A DNA stretch of 64,000 nt, taken from positions 2,566,001 to 2,630,000 of the forward strand of contig NC_016135.3 of NCBI RefSeq assembly GCF_000005505.3, in the 5' to 3' direction. The notes under the pieces were generated by a model, which did not search any database, was not told the DNA's origin, and worked only from the letters and a program-made list of their open reading frames with translations. The position numbers and the translations under genes were made by a program. The stretch comes from Brachypodium distachyon (lineage: Eukaryota > Streptophyta > Magnoliopsida > Poales > Poaceae). Numbering within the stretch: position 1 is the first letter of the stretch; the number at the start of each line of letters is the position of its first letter. Shown in pieces: positions 1 through 11,944 of this stretch.

Positions 1-540
1 TTAACATGATGCGTTGTTGAAGAAAAGATTTGTAAAATTTGGAGGAGTTAATTAATATGCACATACGTACGTACAAGGATTGGTATTGTTACGTGCCTCG
101 ATTAAATGCTTCAGTGGCAGAAAAACTAGATCGATGAGGTCAAAGATGAAATTGAAAGTTGCACGCAGACATGCATATGCCTGTGCTCACTATGGAATGT
201 GGGTATAAACTTAGTAGACATTAGCTAGCAGCATTCCTTGTCTTTGGATGCTTTGCTCCTCTCTCTCTCTCTCTAAACAATGCTGCCAGTTCTTTGCTTC
301 CTGCACACCACATTCATCATTAGATTCTTTGCTTGCTGGTGGTTTAAAGATCACAAAGTTAAAACAATGGATTGTCATTTTGTTATCAGTCATCCCGTTA
401 GTTGACCAACTTATGTACGATTCTACTATTGCCTTGATTGAAAAATGTAATTTTCAGTATTAACGCCTCCCATCTCTGGTTTTAGGAAAGACTACTAATT
501 GTTATTCTGGTGATACTTGTAATGTTAATAAAACTAGAAC
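1..540 (-). other. 5' flank resembling the NLR gene promoter
   Basis: No gene is visible. The stretch around 240-370 matches, with gaps, the region about 450-600 bp upstream of the NLR start codon near 30,340-30,500. Shared blocks are a CTGCCA-containing stretch, a TTTGCTTGCTG/TTTGCTTGATG block and TTTAAAGATCACAAAG. The simplest reading is that a paralogous NLR gene lies just left of the window, on the minus strand, and this is its promoter side. The homology is seen by eye; the neighbouring gene is inferred. Confidence 0.45.
259..274. repeat. (CT)n microsatellite
   Basis: About eight uninterrupted CT units, within the NLR-promoter-like flank. CT/GA tracts are common in plant leaders and promoters, so no function is claimed. 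Confidence 0.8.
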
Positions 541-614
541 AGCGGCCCGCGCATTTGCACAGGCAACATCCATAAATCAAGTTCTTTTAAAGTAAATTGC
601 TAGTCTCGTATATA

Positions 615-738
615 CTTCCTCCGTCCAACAAAGGATGTCTCAACTTTGACTAAATTTGAATGCATCTATACACTAAGTCATGTCTAAATACATCCAAATT
701 TTGACAAACTTGAGACATCTTTTATTGGACGGAGGGAG
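615..738. mobile_element. Stowaway-type MITE
   Basis: A 124-bp element whose ends are inverted copies (CTTCCTCCGTCC and GGACGGAGGGAG), flanked on both sides by TA. That is the Tc1/mariner target preference. It has no coding capacity. The inner arms also pair around AAATTTGAATGCATC and its partner, so the whole element can fold into a long hairpin. Confidence 0.9.
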
Positions 739-781
739 TATGTTATTTGCTATTTGTAGGAACCTAATTTTGTTTGTCCTA

Positions 782-853
782 CTCCCTCCAATCCATAAAA
801 AGTGTCGCCTATTTTATACTAAGTGGGCGACACTTTTTATGGATCGGAGAGAG
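782..853. mobile_element. Short Stowaway-type MITE
   Basis: A 72-bp near-perfect hairpin. The arms contain ATCCATAAAAAGTGTCGCC and its complement and the ends are CTCCCTCC/GGAGAGAG, with TA on both sides. It lies only 43 bp from the preceding MITE. Confidence 0.88.
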
Positions 854-855
854 TA

Positions 856-1534
856 TTAAAATTCTATGTTTTCTTGGGAAGAACTATAACAATACATGTC
901 TAACTTGTTTCCATACTTACCCTGGCTGCCATTTTAAAATTTAATTAGTCCTTGTGGATCTCAACATACTGTGAAGTCTTTGCAAGTAAAAAAAAACATA
1001 TCTTCGTATATTGAAAGATTTAGCCTTAGCAACAACGCGCTAACTTCGGATCGGAAGCCTTGGATCCTGGCACATCTTCATGTGCATCCTCGCTCTCCTT
1101 GCACCTCTTTACTCCTCTCGCTGTTCTTGGTTGCTCTTCTTCCTTTGGGATTCAGTGGGCGGCTCTAGTAGCACCCCTTTGATTATATATGTATATATTT
1201 CCCGATGTCAGAAAAAAGTCTTTTTAAAATTTAATAAATTGGAGTTTTTTTTAGAGTATAAGCTCCTATCTACATCTACTTTCCTTGAGCATAATATAGG
1301 ATTTTTTATTTGATTCTAAATTCCAAGATAACTCATTAGAATTATTAAGAATTAATAAGATGGTCTTGATATATTAGCAGTATTTAGATTGCCCCTCTTT
1401 TTATTCACTTTATTACTTCTATTCTAGACCCTATCCCTCTGGTTTATCCTTATAAAATCTCATATAAAATAGAAGGTAGAAGAAAGACGAACGGGATATA
1501 ATGAAATTCTTGATTCGATCTTACGACCTAATTT
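856..1534. other. Intergenic, nothing recognisable
   Basis: AT-rich spacer. The short open frames around 971-1313 have no protein-like composition and no splice context I could use, so I see no gene here. Confidence 0.6.
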
Positions 1535-1775
1535 ATTTGATTAATGGATCAAGTCCTGGGTTCGACTCGACTCCCGCTGGGAGCGAATTTTAGGCCGGAG
1601 AGTTAAAAAAATCCCCTCGTCCTGCCCCACACCACAGCACAGGACTAAAGGCCGGCATATTCTCACGTGGGCCGCGGTGCCGCTGTGTATTGGTGGGGCA
1701 TGAGGTTCCATACCTGTGTGAGAAGGTCTTCTTTCAACAATGCTCGGGGGATTCTTCCCACCTCAGGCCTAGTTT
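1535..1775 (+). mobile_element. Possible SINE or unclassified retroelement relic
   Basis: The segment has a GGGTTCGACTC stretch resembling the RNA polymerase III B box (GGTTCGANNCC). A GC-rich body follows, with CCCCACACCACAGCAC and a CCTCAGGCC end. No matching A box or poly-A/poly-T tail is clear, so the SINE assignment is weak. It may instead be a fragment of another retroelement. Its base composition differs sharply from the AT-rich flanks. Confidence 0.25.
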
Positions 1776-2002
1776 TTTAGCATTTGATATGATAATCTTT
1801 GAAGTACAATTTGCACAGTGGATCCAGTTTTTTTCCTTCTGAAACATAAGTCATGGAGGTAAAAGCTACACATGGTAAGAATAATTTAGAAAGGCTTGGA
1901 TATTATTGTGATGTATATACAGAGGACAATTAAATGCTACTAATAACAGTACCACAAGTAAACGGGCATATAACTTGGAATCTAAAAAAAGCTAGATTAC
2001 TA

Positions 2003-2230
2003 CTTCCCTCGGTTTCAAAAATATAAAATGTTCTATCTTTTTTCTAAGTCAAATTTCTTAAAATTTGACCAAGTTTGTAGAAAAATCTACCAACATCGAC
2101 AACTTTAAATTAGTTTTATTAAATCCACCATATATTGTAGATATTAGTATACTTTTATATAACCTTAGTCAATTTTAAAAGCTTCAGTTAGGACAAAGCT
2201 AAAACATCTTATAGTTTGAAACAGAGAGAG
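2003..2230. mobile_element. Degenerate Stowaway-like MITE
   Basis: The ends CTTCCCTCGGTTTCAAA and TTTGAAACAGAGAG are imperfect inverted repeats about 228 bp apart. The inner ATAAAATGTT/AACATCTTAT arms and the phrases about aagtcaaatttcttaaaatttgaccaag match the common grass family of this type. There is no open reading frame. Confidence 0.65.
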
Positions 2231-4395
2231 CACTGCCATCAGTAGTACTAAGCATTATGCAAATACATGTTCAAGAAAAAATATAGTCAGCATACTGCCC
2301 AAACAGGATGTCAATAGCTCTCTGACATCCATCCTCCGAGCCCAAGAAGGCACACAACAGAATTAGAAATGCATATATCAATGATATTGGTATTATTCAT
2401 ATGAATGAAGAAAACATGGAGATACTTATATATAACCCAAGATTAATCATGATGATGAACATTGCTCAAAGATATAAACCTGTATTCATTTGGTTGTTTT
2501 TTTAATAAGCATGTTAAAAATAGTACAATCTCCTTCAAATAAACTGTAACATCACCAATTCAAGCACTAATGAGCCTAGTACCTGAAGATGTGTAGTGTT
2601 GTAGTTTTCATGAACAATTATTTTTCAAAAAAAAGAGGAATAATATTTTTATAAAGGTACCAATATTATACGTTTGTTGTTATTTTGGTAAGTAAGTAAT
2701 GTTGTGTGAAAACCACCATACTAATATTATATGTTTTCAGTATCATTTATCCTCACTCAAGAAGTCACTGGTTTCAGGCTATTCGTGCATTCATACCGAT
2801 ATGGATACTGCACGATAGGAAAATTACTCTGGAGAATAAGTCTTAAGTATACAGGAAGGCAATCGGTGAAGAAGAGTGCACCGTCATATACTTTTATGTT
2901 GTCAACTCACCAAAGATAACAATAGCTGCTGTTTTTAAATTCTGATCAACACCTATATAGTTTGGATGTTAAATGCAAGTACTCTCTCTCATAATATCAA
3001 ACCCTCTGTATAAGTGAAGAACACACCAAGTAAGTTCTACTCAGGTGTAGACCATAGGAATTGAATGGAAAGAAAAAGAGAATTTGGAACTAAACTATCA
3101 AACAAGAATGACTTGCCTTCCTTTTAAAGCTACCAAATGTACTTGTGATTCACCGACTGGTCAGGGGTGACATAGTCCACGCCTCACATTAATATCATGT
3201 CGATATGATACTACCATCTATGTTAAATCTGAAAACAACACGATGATTATGAGAAACCAAGTGACACTGACACAGACTATGCTTAATTATAACATGCTAT
3301 GACATGAAAAATAGTGTGCCTCCAAAACTATGGTAGTATGTATCAAATATCTGCAATGATTGTTGCTCCTAGTCACAGAACATATACCGAGGAAGAACTA
3401 AATACTTTGACCTGTTTGCAGGCACTAAGAACTCACCTAACATGCCTACATGATCATCAACTATACATACATGAGAACGGATTATTGCACATAAATCCAT
3501 TATATACTGGAATACTTAAACAACCATCACTATTCAGTACATCCTAATATACCTGCTTGCATATACATGATTATCAAATATACCTATATGGGTTTACAAT
3601 ATTGCGCACAAATCCAGTATAAGTGAATAGTCAAATAACAATCTTTATTTGTTACTTAGGACATACGTAAAGCAATTTTTGTTTCTTTATGACTATCCAT
3701 AGTTTTTCAGGCTATTCATAAGTTGATTCTTCAGAACTGTGTGGTGATATTGTTCAGATCTTGTCATTCAAATAAAAAAAATTAAAATATATGCAGCAAT
3801 ACGTACTGCGTGTCTCTATCCATCCATAAACAGTAGTATTAGTTAGGTCGATCAACCGTGAATGTACCCAGAAAATGCATGCGATGGTGCATACACAGGT
3901 CGAGTAGAGAACCTTCAGGAAATATTTAAACTTGTGTTTTGTCCTTAGAAAAAAATGCACACATTCAAATGGATCAACTGGAGGATGCAATTTTTACTGA
4001 ATTTTCGATGTCATATCTGTAGACGTCACTTGTGGCAATAAGAATCTGCATAAGGCAACATAAATGATTAACAATTGCATAATTCTGCATCAGCGGAATA
4101 GTAGGCATTAAATTCAGAGTTCTAAAAGGAAGGAAGAAACAGCCGCGTCATTTTCTGGATTACTACGATGATGTACACCAATGGCCTAAGCAAAAGTAAT
4201 TAAGCATAAAGGGATATGTGATACATGTGGAATACTATGGTATCTGCAAACTACATCAAAGTACAAAGAGTAGAAGATAAAGATGAAGTAAAATTTAATC
4301 AGGTTAACTAATCATGCATCAACGGTAACCATTAAATTTTAAGAATTACAGAGGGAAGTAGTAGACAACTGCATAGCTTGCTAGAAGCCTAGAAC
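2231..4395. other. AT-rich intergenic spacer
   Basis: Only short scattered open frames occur, with no splice-flanked coding pattern, RNA gene or repeat I could delimit. The spacer contains numerous A/T tracts and no GC-rich exon-like island until about 4,400. Confidence 0.6.
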
Positions 4396-4399
4396 ATTG

Positions 4400-4640
4400 T
4401 GCAATGACGGTCGACCATACCTCGTATGCTAGGACCAGCAGCCTGGCAGCGCCACGACAGAGCGCAAGGCATGTGCCAAGGAAGAGACCAGATGACGAAG
4501 GGGAGCGACCGCGCGACGCTGCAAAAGAGGAGCAGTTGGAGGTTCTTGCCGAAAAAAATAGACAACTTGGCACATGCCATCAATAGGGTACCTTCGCAGT
4601 CAGATGGTTGTTTGCACAACTTTTGTGTCTGCATAAAATT
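4400..4640. other. Exon-like GC-rich island, unassigned
   Basis: A GC-rich patch in AT-rich spacer, open on both strands for 60-80 codons. On the minus strand the open frame runs into a usable donor (CGAG then GTATGG near 4,420). On the plus strand the product would be charged and coil-like (about 60 aa). I do not recognise either. It could be a UTR exon or a relic of a lost gene. Confidence 0.2.
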
Positions 4641-4959
4641 CTAGGGCCCTGAAAGAAAAGGACATTATTTGTCTCAAATCTGGTCATGTATCATGAAATG
4701 AAGGGCAATGATATGATATTAAGATGTTTGAAAATAAAACCTATTGGATGTTGCTACTGATCGAAGAGAGGTTAGCCGAACAGATAACATGCTCCACTAA
4801 CAAACAATATGTTTCAGTCTGTACGTGTCTCTTGAGGTTGTTGTCCGGTTCACTTTACAAAGGAAAATGCATGTACAGTAAGGTCATTATATGTTCATGC
4901 ATTTGTGAAAACCTGTATATAAAGTAACAAATTTGCACCAACATGAACGTTCCCGGTGA

Positions 4960-5200
4960 ACTTGATGTGTAATTTTCGTAAATGACCCATTCTTAATTTT
5001 AATTACCCTTCTGGCATGTTGAAAACACTTCGGAGCGCCGCTCCCATCGGCGTCTTCTAACCCAGAGGTGATGGTCTCCGACGTTAATGGCACATGTCCT
5101 CGGTGCCCCCGCCACCAGGGGTCACCATTGCATCTGATAAAACTGGCTCTTGAATAAGCAACAGTAAGTACTTGCCAAGGAAATATCAATGGCAGGAAAG
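4960..5200. other. Small GC-rich patch, unassigned
   Basis: A second compositional island, open for about 100 codons on the minus strand (4,887-5,189). The translation has no recognisable domain and no supporting splice structure. It may be an old exon or transposon remnant. Confidence 0.15.
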
Positions 5201-5443
5201 AGACTACGATATTCTGTTATGCTCCTCCTCTTGTCACAGGGATGAACACCCTGCATTTTGAAGATCTATTTTGTTTGAAATATTAAGAATGTGTGTTGAC
5301 ACTTGACAGAACACGCTATCTCTGTTGTTCTAGCAACAGCCGAGATAGTCTATTCTAGTTAACTCAAACAAAGGTAAACGAGGCCTAATAAATGATGATA
5401 ACATTATTTAGCAAGATATATACAACAACAATGCCCTAACAAA

Positions 5444-5659
5444 ATGATTGCTCATGTTTTACTGTTGTTCTTCAGGAAAGGGAAATACCAAGTGCTCCCT
5501 GCAGGTCTCAACGGCAAGAAATGGCGGGCATCCAAACTTGAATTCACCTCACGTCCACTGTGTCCAGCACCTTCTACCATTAGTGATGATACTGCACTTA
5601 CCCCATCAGCATGGTTCCCACCACCGAAGACCCCGACTGCTGCACTGCAGTTTGCATAA
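5444..5659 (+). CDS. Unrecognised ORF, possible terminal exon
   Basis: I do not recognise this 71-codon frame. It contains a good acceptor (TTGTTCTTCAG just before GAAAGGG, about 5,476). After it the frame reads a lysine-rich start and a proline/threonine-rich tail (key stretch SAWFPPPKTPTAALQFA) to a stop at 5,657-5,659. That would suit the last exon of an otherwise lost gene. The minus strand is also open here, so strand is uncertain. No upstream exon was found. Confidence 0.2.
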   Translation: MIAHVLLLFFRKGKYQVLPAGLNGKKWRASKLEFTSRPLCPAPSTISDDTALTPSAWFPPPKTPTAALQFA

Positions 5660-5772
5660 TTCTGTGACATTAGGTCAGGTGAAATACTGTGAGGCTCATT
5701 TAGTAATTACATAACTGAGATTGACTTCTACGAGATTCCATTCACATGGGTCATGCACAGCATGCAGCAAGA

Positions 5773-5880
5773 GTTGCGAACATGAAGAACATTCGCTTGT
5801 GGTCACCACAAGCAAACAATATATGAACAAAAATTGCTTGAGCACTGCACAAGTCAAGCTTATAGGCAATGACTGTACAT
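5773..5880 (+). repeat. 108-bp direct repeat, copy 1
   Basis: Starts GTTGCGAACATG and ends GACTGTACAT. It is nearly identical to 6,455-6,562 with the same length and orientation, differing at only a few positions. Neither copy is coding and no terminal inverted repeats were seen, so this looks like a local duplication and not a transposon pair. Confidence 0.9.
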
Positions 5881-6454
5881 TAATTTGTATGTCTAATATA
5901 CGTTAACTGAATATTAACATCAAGATAGCTAGCTACGACCGCCCCATTTGATCAATTCATAACCAGAGTAATAGACTTACACTCTAGTAGTCTATGATTC
6001 TATATGCATGGCATCAAGGTGAACAACGGTCCACTAACCTTGAGTAAAGTAACAACAACACAATCCATTCGAAGCCACCATTAAGAAAGCATCCTTAGAT
6101 GTTCCAGTAATCATTCCTATGCAGTTACTCATTACTGCCAATACAAAATTGACCATAAACATGAGCCAGTAATATGGTCAATAAGTCACCAGATAAACAA
6201 TAAGTCCTTGGGGGAAAAGTTCTTCAGCATTGTCAATCTAGTTGATGGGTAAGAGATTTGATCAAGTTTTCAATTCTAGAAGCAGACCACAAAACCATAC
6301 CTGATCCAAAAACAGTGAAAGAGTTTAAATTGCTGCCTTGGAGTTGTGGCAATTCACAGCCAACCTACGACCAAGAAAAATGGACTACAAATATACTCAC
6401 CTACACAATAGCACAACAGGGGAACCGGCGGAATAACCTTTGACGTGTGATCTA

Positions 6455-6562
6455 GTTGCGAACATGCAGAATATTCGCTTGTGGTCACCACAAGCAAACA
6501 ATATCTGAACAAAAATTGCTTGAGCACTGCACAAGTCAAGCTTATAGGCAATGACTGTACAT
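6455..6562 (+). repeat. 108-bp direct repeat, copy 2
   Basis: Second copy of the segment at 5,773-5,880, 682 bp downstream. The substitutions include AAGAAC/CAGAAT near the start and ATATG/ATCTG in the middle. The sequences just outside the two copies diverge at once. Confidence 0.9.
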
Positions 6563-7190
6563 AAAAATATCATAGTTTTACACTCCAAGTCTCCAGCCAT
6601 GGAACCAATACTGCAGAGTTTGACTCTAACCACACATGAAAAGGGCTAGTTTTCCTCGTTCTTCAGCCTCAAGCCATGTTTTGGTAGGCACCGGTAATAA
6701 CCGAGCCTTACATCTCCATGGTAAAACTGATAAGACACACCAAGCAAGGAACGACAGACATACATAGCAGAGATTCTTACGGTACAAGGACAGAATTTAC
6801 ACCCCCTTGTAAATAACATGCTCAGTTCAAAAATATGGTTAGGCAGATCAACCTAGTCCCTGCTCTCTAGGTTTAAGAGGTTCCACAATTTCTCCAAAAA
6901 CAGCACATCCATAAGCTTCAAACTCGTGGTGGATCTCCATGGTATTGGGTCACTGAACTCTGTCCTCTCCCCTCCTCCTCCTATTTCTCTCCTTGGTCTC
7001 CCTCTAACGCGCTCCCGAGACGGCCTCCGCCTCCCAAGCCGCCGCCGCCAGACGACATGAAAGCGCCCAATCCCCTCCTCCTGCGCCACAAGAAGCCGGA
7101 CTCTGTCCTACTGTACTGGGCCTCCATACCCATACGGAGGCCCGGCCCACATATTAAAATTTCCCGTGCCCGCTCCCGCTTATATCGTCC
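6563..7190. other. Spacer and upstream region of the 7.6-kb gene
   Basis: No gene is seen from 6,563 to about 6,950. From 6,950 on, GC and CT content rise steeply (CCTCCTCCTCC tracts, GCCGCCGCC), as expected in a plant promoter or leader. The long minus-strand open frame here (6,981-7,403) is a by-product of the high GC content. Confidence 0.4.
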
Positions 7191-7196
7191 ATCCCT
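7186..7196 (+). promoter_or_regulatory. Candidate TATA element
   Basis: CTTATATCG lies in a CT-rich region about 25-30 bp ahead of a pyrimidine-rich stretch (CCCTCTCCCC). It is a reasonable core promoter for the plus-strand gene whose coding part is recognised from 7,606. The assignment is positional only. Confidence 0.3.
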
Positions 7197-7405
7197 CTCC
7201 CCTTTTCTCCCCTCCCCTTCCGCCATTGCTTCCTCTCTCCGAGCCCAAACGAGCACCGTCCTCCCCAAATTGACATCAACATCCTGACCGAAAGGCTCCA
7301 CAAGAAGCACTAGGCCGCCGCTCCGCAGAAGGTTCTTGGGTGGGCGGTCTCTGCAAGAAGCACTTCTCCGGCCACTGCGCCGGACCAAAGAGGCGTCAGG
7401 CATCC

Positions 7406-7522
7406 ATGGCTAAAAAGAGAAGAATCGTCAAGAACCCAGATGGGGGGATTGCGCCCGAACGCGTGGAGAAGAAGAAGGCAGCACCTCCCAACGCGCTCCC
7501 AAGACGGGGTCCCGATCCTTAA
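7406..7522 (+). CDS. Short basic ORF, possible uORF or alternative start
   Basis: The ATG at 7,406 has a strong context (ATCCATGGC) and opens 38 lysine/arginine-rich codons ending at TAA 7,520-7,522. It is in a different frame from the downstream exon that continues into the split gene. It is therefore an upstream ORF, the start of a differently spliced form, or chance. It matches no family I know. Confidence 0.25.
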   Translation: MAKKRRIVKNPDGGIAPERVEKKKAAPPNALPRRGPDP

Positions 7523-8510
7523 GAAATGCTGCCGGGGCACAACAAGAAGGGGTACCGATCGCCACCCCAAGAAAGGCAGCCGGAGGAGAGGCTGACCACG
7601 GCGGCGTGGCTGCGGGCTTTCTTGCACCGCTACCTGCCGGGCGGCTCCTCCGTGTCTTCAGACTTGGCGCTCCAGGCTTCTATGAGACCGCGGCTACCAC
7701 CCGCGGCGCCGATCAAGACTTGCCGCCGGGGCCTGGAGAGGAGAAGAAGGAAACCATTGTTATTCGGCCAGCCCTGCTGTACGGGGCTCCCCTGCACAAT
7801 TCGGCACGGCATCAATGGAACCAGAGAGAATCGACTCAGCTGCTCGATCCTGGTCGTCCTACTATCGATCAGGTACGAATCAATGTGGATCCAACGCTCA
7901 ATGTCAATCAAGAATACTACCGGTAGTATTCAGGGGTGCAATTGGTCGCTTCCGCTTGCCGTAGCATTTTCGCTTAGAGGAGACCGCGGTCATCTAACTG
8001 TCTCTTCTCTATACGTTTGGTCTATAGCATGCATGATTCGTCACTTGATTTTGAGTCCAAGGATTAAACATACCGGTGCGTGAGAAATTGGTTTCTTGAT
8101 TTGAGTTAGGTTGTTGTAAATTGTCACCATGAATCCATGATCTTCTTACATCTTTGGTTTTGAAAAGTTTCTCGGTTTACATTTTCAGTTTCCGTTTGAC
8201 CAGGCACCTAACATATGCAGGAGTAATACACCTGATCATCGACCCTCTTTTTCCATCTCGGCTAATACTAGCTACCGCTATAGTTCTGCTGGGGAACAGG
8301 GGGGCATTGCTATGCTTCTGACATGATTTTGTAACATGTGTCTATTAGTTTATAGACAAATTTTCTAGTTCACTATGCATTCTTTTTGTTGAGTTTATTT
8401 CATTACTCCTCTTACCATGGCTTAAATACTAAAAACAGATATTGAAGGATGACAGAACGACCGTTGATCCATTTCAAATTCAAGGGAACCATCAACAGTA
8501 TCAACTAATG

Positions 8511-8515
8511 AGGCA
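8511..8515 (+). repeat. Copia target-site duplication, left copy
   Basis: AGGCA immediately precedes the left LTR and is repeated exactly at 13,588-13,592 after the right LTR. Five bp is the usual Copia target size. Confidence 0.9.
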
Positions 8516-8927
8516 TGTAGAGATTTCGAGGTGGACCTAACACACTTACAATTGCTCACACCTTGTTCTCCACCTTCTTCACTTCCTTATTCTCTACTAC
8601 TCAAGGTGTGAGGCAAGGGCCTCTATTTATAGGACTACATGGCCATTGGATCTTTGACATGTGTCAAAATCTTAGCCATTGATACAAAATATCTAAAGCC
8701 TTCCACACACTTCTACATAAATATCTAGGTACCAGAAGGTTTCCTATTTATTTATTTTAAACTCCTATTCTAGAGTATTCCAAAGCTTCTACATAATTCT
8801 TCATGCATATCTAAACACTAGAAGGTTCCCTCTTTTATTTATTTTATATTCTAGAGTATTCCATAGTAATGTCTTCTTTCTTGTAATATTGAGAACACTC
8901 TAGAAGCTTGCATTGTATTCTCCAACA
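8516..8927 (-). repeat. Copia 3' LTR (412 bp)
   Basis: The full-length LTR copy. Read on the minus strand it contains a good TATA box (TATAAATAG, about 8,624-8,632) that is missing from the other LTR. The plus-strand ends are TGTAGAG and CCAACA. Apart from the 147-bp block and a few substitutions it matches the right LTR closely, which points to a fairly recent insertion. Confidence 0.92.
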
Positions 8928-8938
8928 CTCCCCCTCAA
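8928..8938 (-). other. Polypurine tract
   Basis: On the minus strand the sequence TTGAGGGGGAG directly abuts the 3' LTR. This is where plus-strand DNA synthesis is primed in LTR retroelements. The pol stop codon lies inside it at 8,935-8,937. Confidence 0.8.
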
Positions 8939-11900
8939 TGCAAAGCTTCTTTGGTGACCATGCCAAGAGCTTCTCGAAATTTCTCAAACTTTGATTTGTT
9001 GAGACTCTTGGTGAGGATATCTGTAGTCTGGTCTTCTGTCTTCGTTGGCACCACCTCAATTTCCCCCTTAAGGACCTTTTCTCTGATCTTTTGGAGTTTG
9101 ATGAAGGTCTTCCATCAATTGTTTAAGCCAGGTGCTTTCTTGTGCTGCCACTGCCGCTGATCGATATTCTGCTTCAGTACTTGACAGTGCCACTGTAGGT
9201 TGCCTTTTGTTGCACCATGTTATGGCTCCCGATCCAAGACTGAAGAGATATCCAGTGGTTGATCTCCGTGTATCACAATCTCCGGCATAGTCGGCGTCAC
9301 AATAACCAATAACCTGGCATTCTTTTGTTTTCTTATATAGGATGCCATAATTTAAGGTGCTTTTGACATACCTGAGTATTCGCCTTATTGCATCAAGGTG
9401 AGGCTTCTTTGGTGTGCTCATATATCGGCTTGCCACTCCAACGGCATAGGAAATATCTGGCCGACTAAGTGTCAGATAGATAAGACTCTCGACCAGTTGC
9501 CGATACATGGTTGCATCCTCCAAGTTCTTTCCTTTGTCTTCTTGAAGTCTTCTGTTAGGATCCATAGGAGTGGAAATAGGTTTGCAGTCAAGCATCCCAT
9601 ACCTCTTAAGAAGGTCCTTCGCATACTTTTGTTGGCCTAAGAATATCCCATTCTTAGTGTGCTCCACCTCAAGTCCAAGGAAGTGTCTTAACTCACCAAG
9701 TTCCTTCATTTGAAATCTCACGGAAAGATTTTCCCTTGTCCTTTCTATCTCCTCGGAGTAATTTTCCGTGATGATCAAGTCATCAACGTAGACTAGAACT
9801 ATTGCTAGTCTTCCTTCCTTGTCCATCACAAATAAACTAGAGTCTGATGGAGCAACTTTAAAACCATTGTTTACTAGGAACTCACCGATCTTTCCGTACC
9901 ATGCTCTTGGTGCTTGCTTTAGCCCGTAGAGTGCCTTCTTTAGTTTGCAGACATGTTCGGAGTATTTCTTGCTCTCAAACCCCTTTGGCTACTCCATGTA
10001 AATCTCCTTGTCAAGTTCTCCATGCAGAAAGGCATTCTTGACATCCATCTGCCACAACTCTCAAGACTTGCTGGCAGCCAATGCAAGCAAGACTCGAACT
10101 GTTGTGATTTTTGCCACCGGACTGAATGTTTCTTCGTAATCCAGTCCATACTCCTGCGAGAAACCTCGTGCCACAAGTCGAGCTTTATACCTTTCAATTG
10201 AGCCATCTGTTCGGGTTTTCACTTTGTAGACCCATTTGCAGGATATTGGCTTCACGTCCTTTGGCTTTGGCACTAAGTCCCATGTTTGGTTTTCCTTTAG
10301 TGTCTTAATCTCTTCTTCCATCGCCTTCTGCCACTCAGGGCCTCGTGCTGCTTCTTCATAGGAAGATGGCTCAATAGGTAAAGACTCATCGGCAAGAGCA
10401 GCATTAGCGTACCTTGGATTGGGCTTCCTGGGTCTTGTTGATCTTCGAAGTTCTTGATCATGCTCCTCGGTTTGTGGCTCTTCAGGTTGGTGTATGCCAG
10501 TCTTCCACGGACTCTTGGTCTTACTTGGTGAGCTCCTTTCTCCTTCACTTGGGGTTTCTAGCTTCTGATCTATTTCTTCTTCTATAACCTCCTCCACGTC
10601 AGGTGATTCAGGAATCTCTTCTTTCTTAGGGGACCACCATGAAGAAGCTTCATCGAACACAATGTTCCTTGAGGTGTGACACTTACCTGTGGTTGGATCA
10701 CAGCACCTCCATCCTTTTCGAGCATCATCGTAACCAACGAAGATGCACCTCTTCGCCTTCTTTTCAAACTTGGTTCTTAGGTGATCTGGCACAAAGATAT
10801 AGCATACGCAACCAAATACCTTGAAGTGGCTGATGGCTGGTTTCATCCTCCAAAGCTTCTCATGTGGTGATTTGAACCCCAACCTCACTTGTGGTAGCCT
10901 ATTAATCACATGAGTTGCAGTCCTCGTACACTCGGCCCAGAATCTTCCAGGAACATTTTTGGCATGCAACATACTCCGACAAGTTTCCGCAAGGTGACAA
11001 TTCTTGCGGTCCGCTACTCCATTTTGTTGTGGAGTATTAGGGCAAGTTAACTGCCTTTTTATCTTATTTTTCTTGAGATAGATGGTGAACTCATTGGATA
11101 AATATTCTCTCCCATTGTCAGTGCGTAGGCACCGTATCTTATACTCGAGTTCACCTTCTATCATATCCTTAAATTCCTTAAATTTCATGAAGGTCTCAGA
11201 CTTCTCCTTCATAAAGTATACCCAAACGTATCTTGAGAAGTCGTCGATGAAGGTCACCATGTATCGCATGCCTCCAAGTGATATTTGCTTGACTGGGCCA
11301 AAGACATCTGAGTGTATGAGCTCTAGAGGTACCTTTGACTGATGCTACGACTCCTTGTATGGCAATTGGTGGGCCTTGCCATACTGACATCCAGCACAGA
11401 CCGTGTCTGTACGGATATCAAGATCAGGAAGCCCCTTCACTACGTGCTTCTCCGTCATCTCCTTCAACTTGTGGTAGCTGACGTGTCCAAGCCGCGCATG
11501 CCAAAGATCAGCTGTCTCATTCTTCCGAGTCTTGTCTACGTATGCTGACTCAGCAGAGAGCACAAAGAGTGAGTCTCTCTTTTTCCCTTCCATGATGGGT
11601 GTGCCGATCACCTTGAGCCTTCTGAAGATTGCTACTTCTTGTGGACCAAACAGAACATACTTCCCTTCTGCTGTCAGTTGAGGTACTGACAACAGATTCT
11701 TCTTCAAGCCTGGGACGTGATAGACTCTCTCAAGTTGGAGTTGTTGAGGACCATATCTTGGAACGGCTGTCTTTCCAACATGGGAAATCGATAGCTTGGA
11801 GTTGTTGCCTGTCAGCACCATTTTTCCTCCCTTGTACTCGGTCATATCTTGCAGCTTGTTGTCATCATTAGTCATATGGTTGGAGCACCCAGAATCAACG

Positions 11901-11944
11901 ATCCAATCATCTTTATAGTTGATTTTTGGATCCTTGATTGCTGC

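Noticed and set aside
1535..1600. tRNA gene suggested by a B-box-like GGTTCGACTC
   Set aside because: No A box at the right distance, no cloverleaf stems, no anticodon arm.
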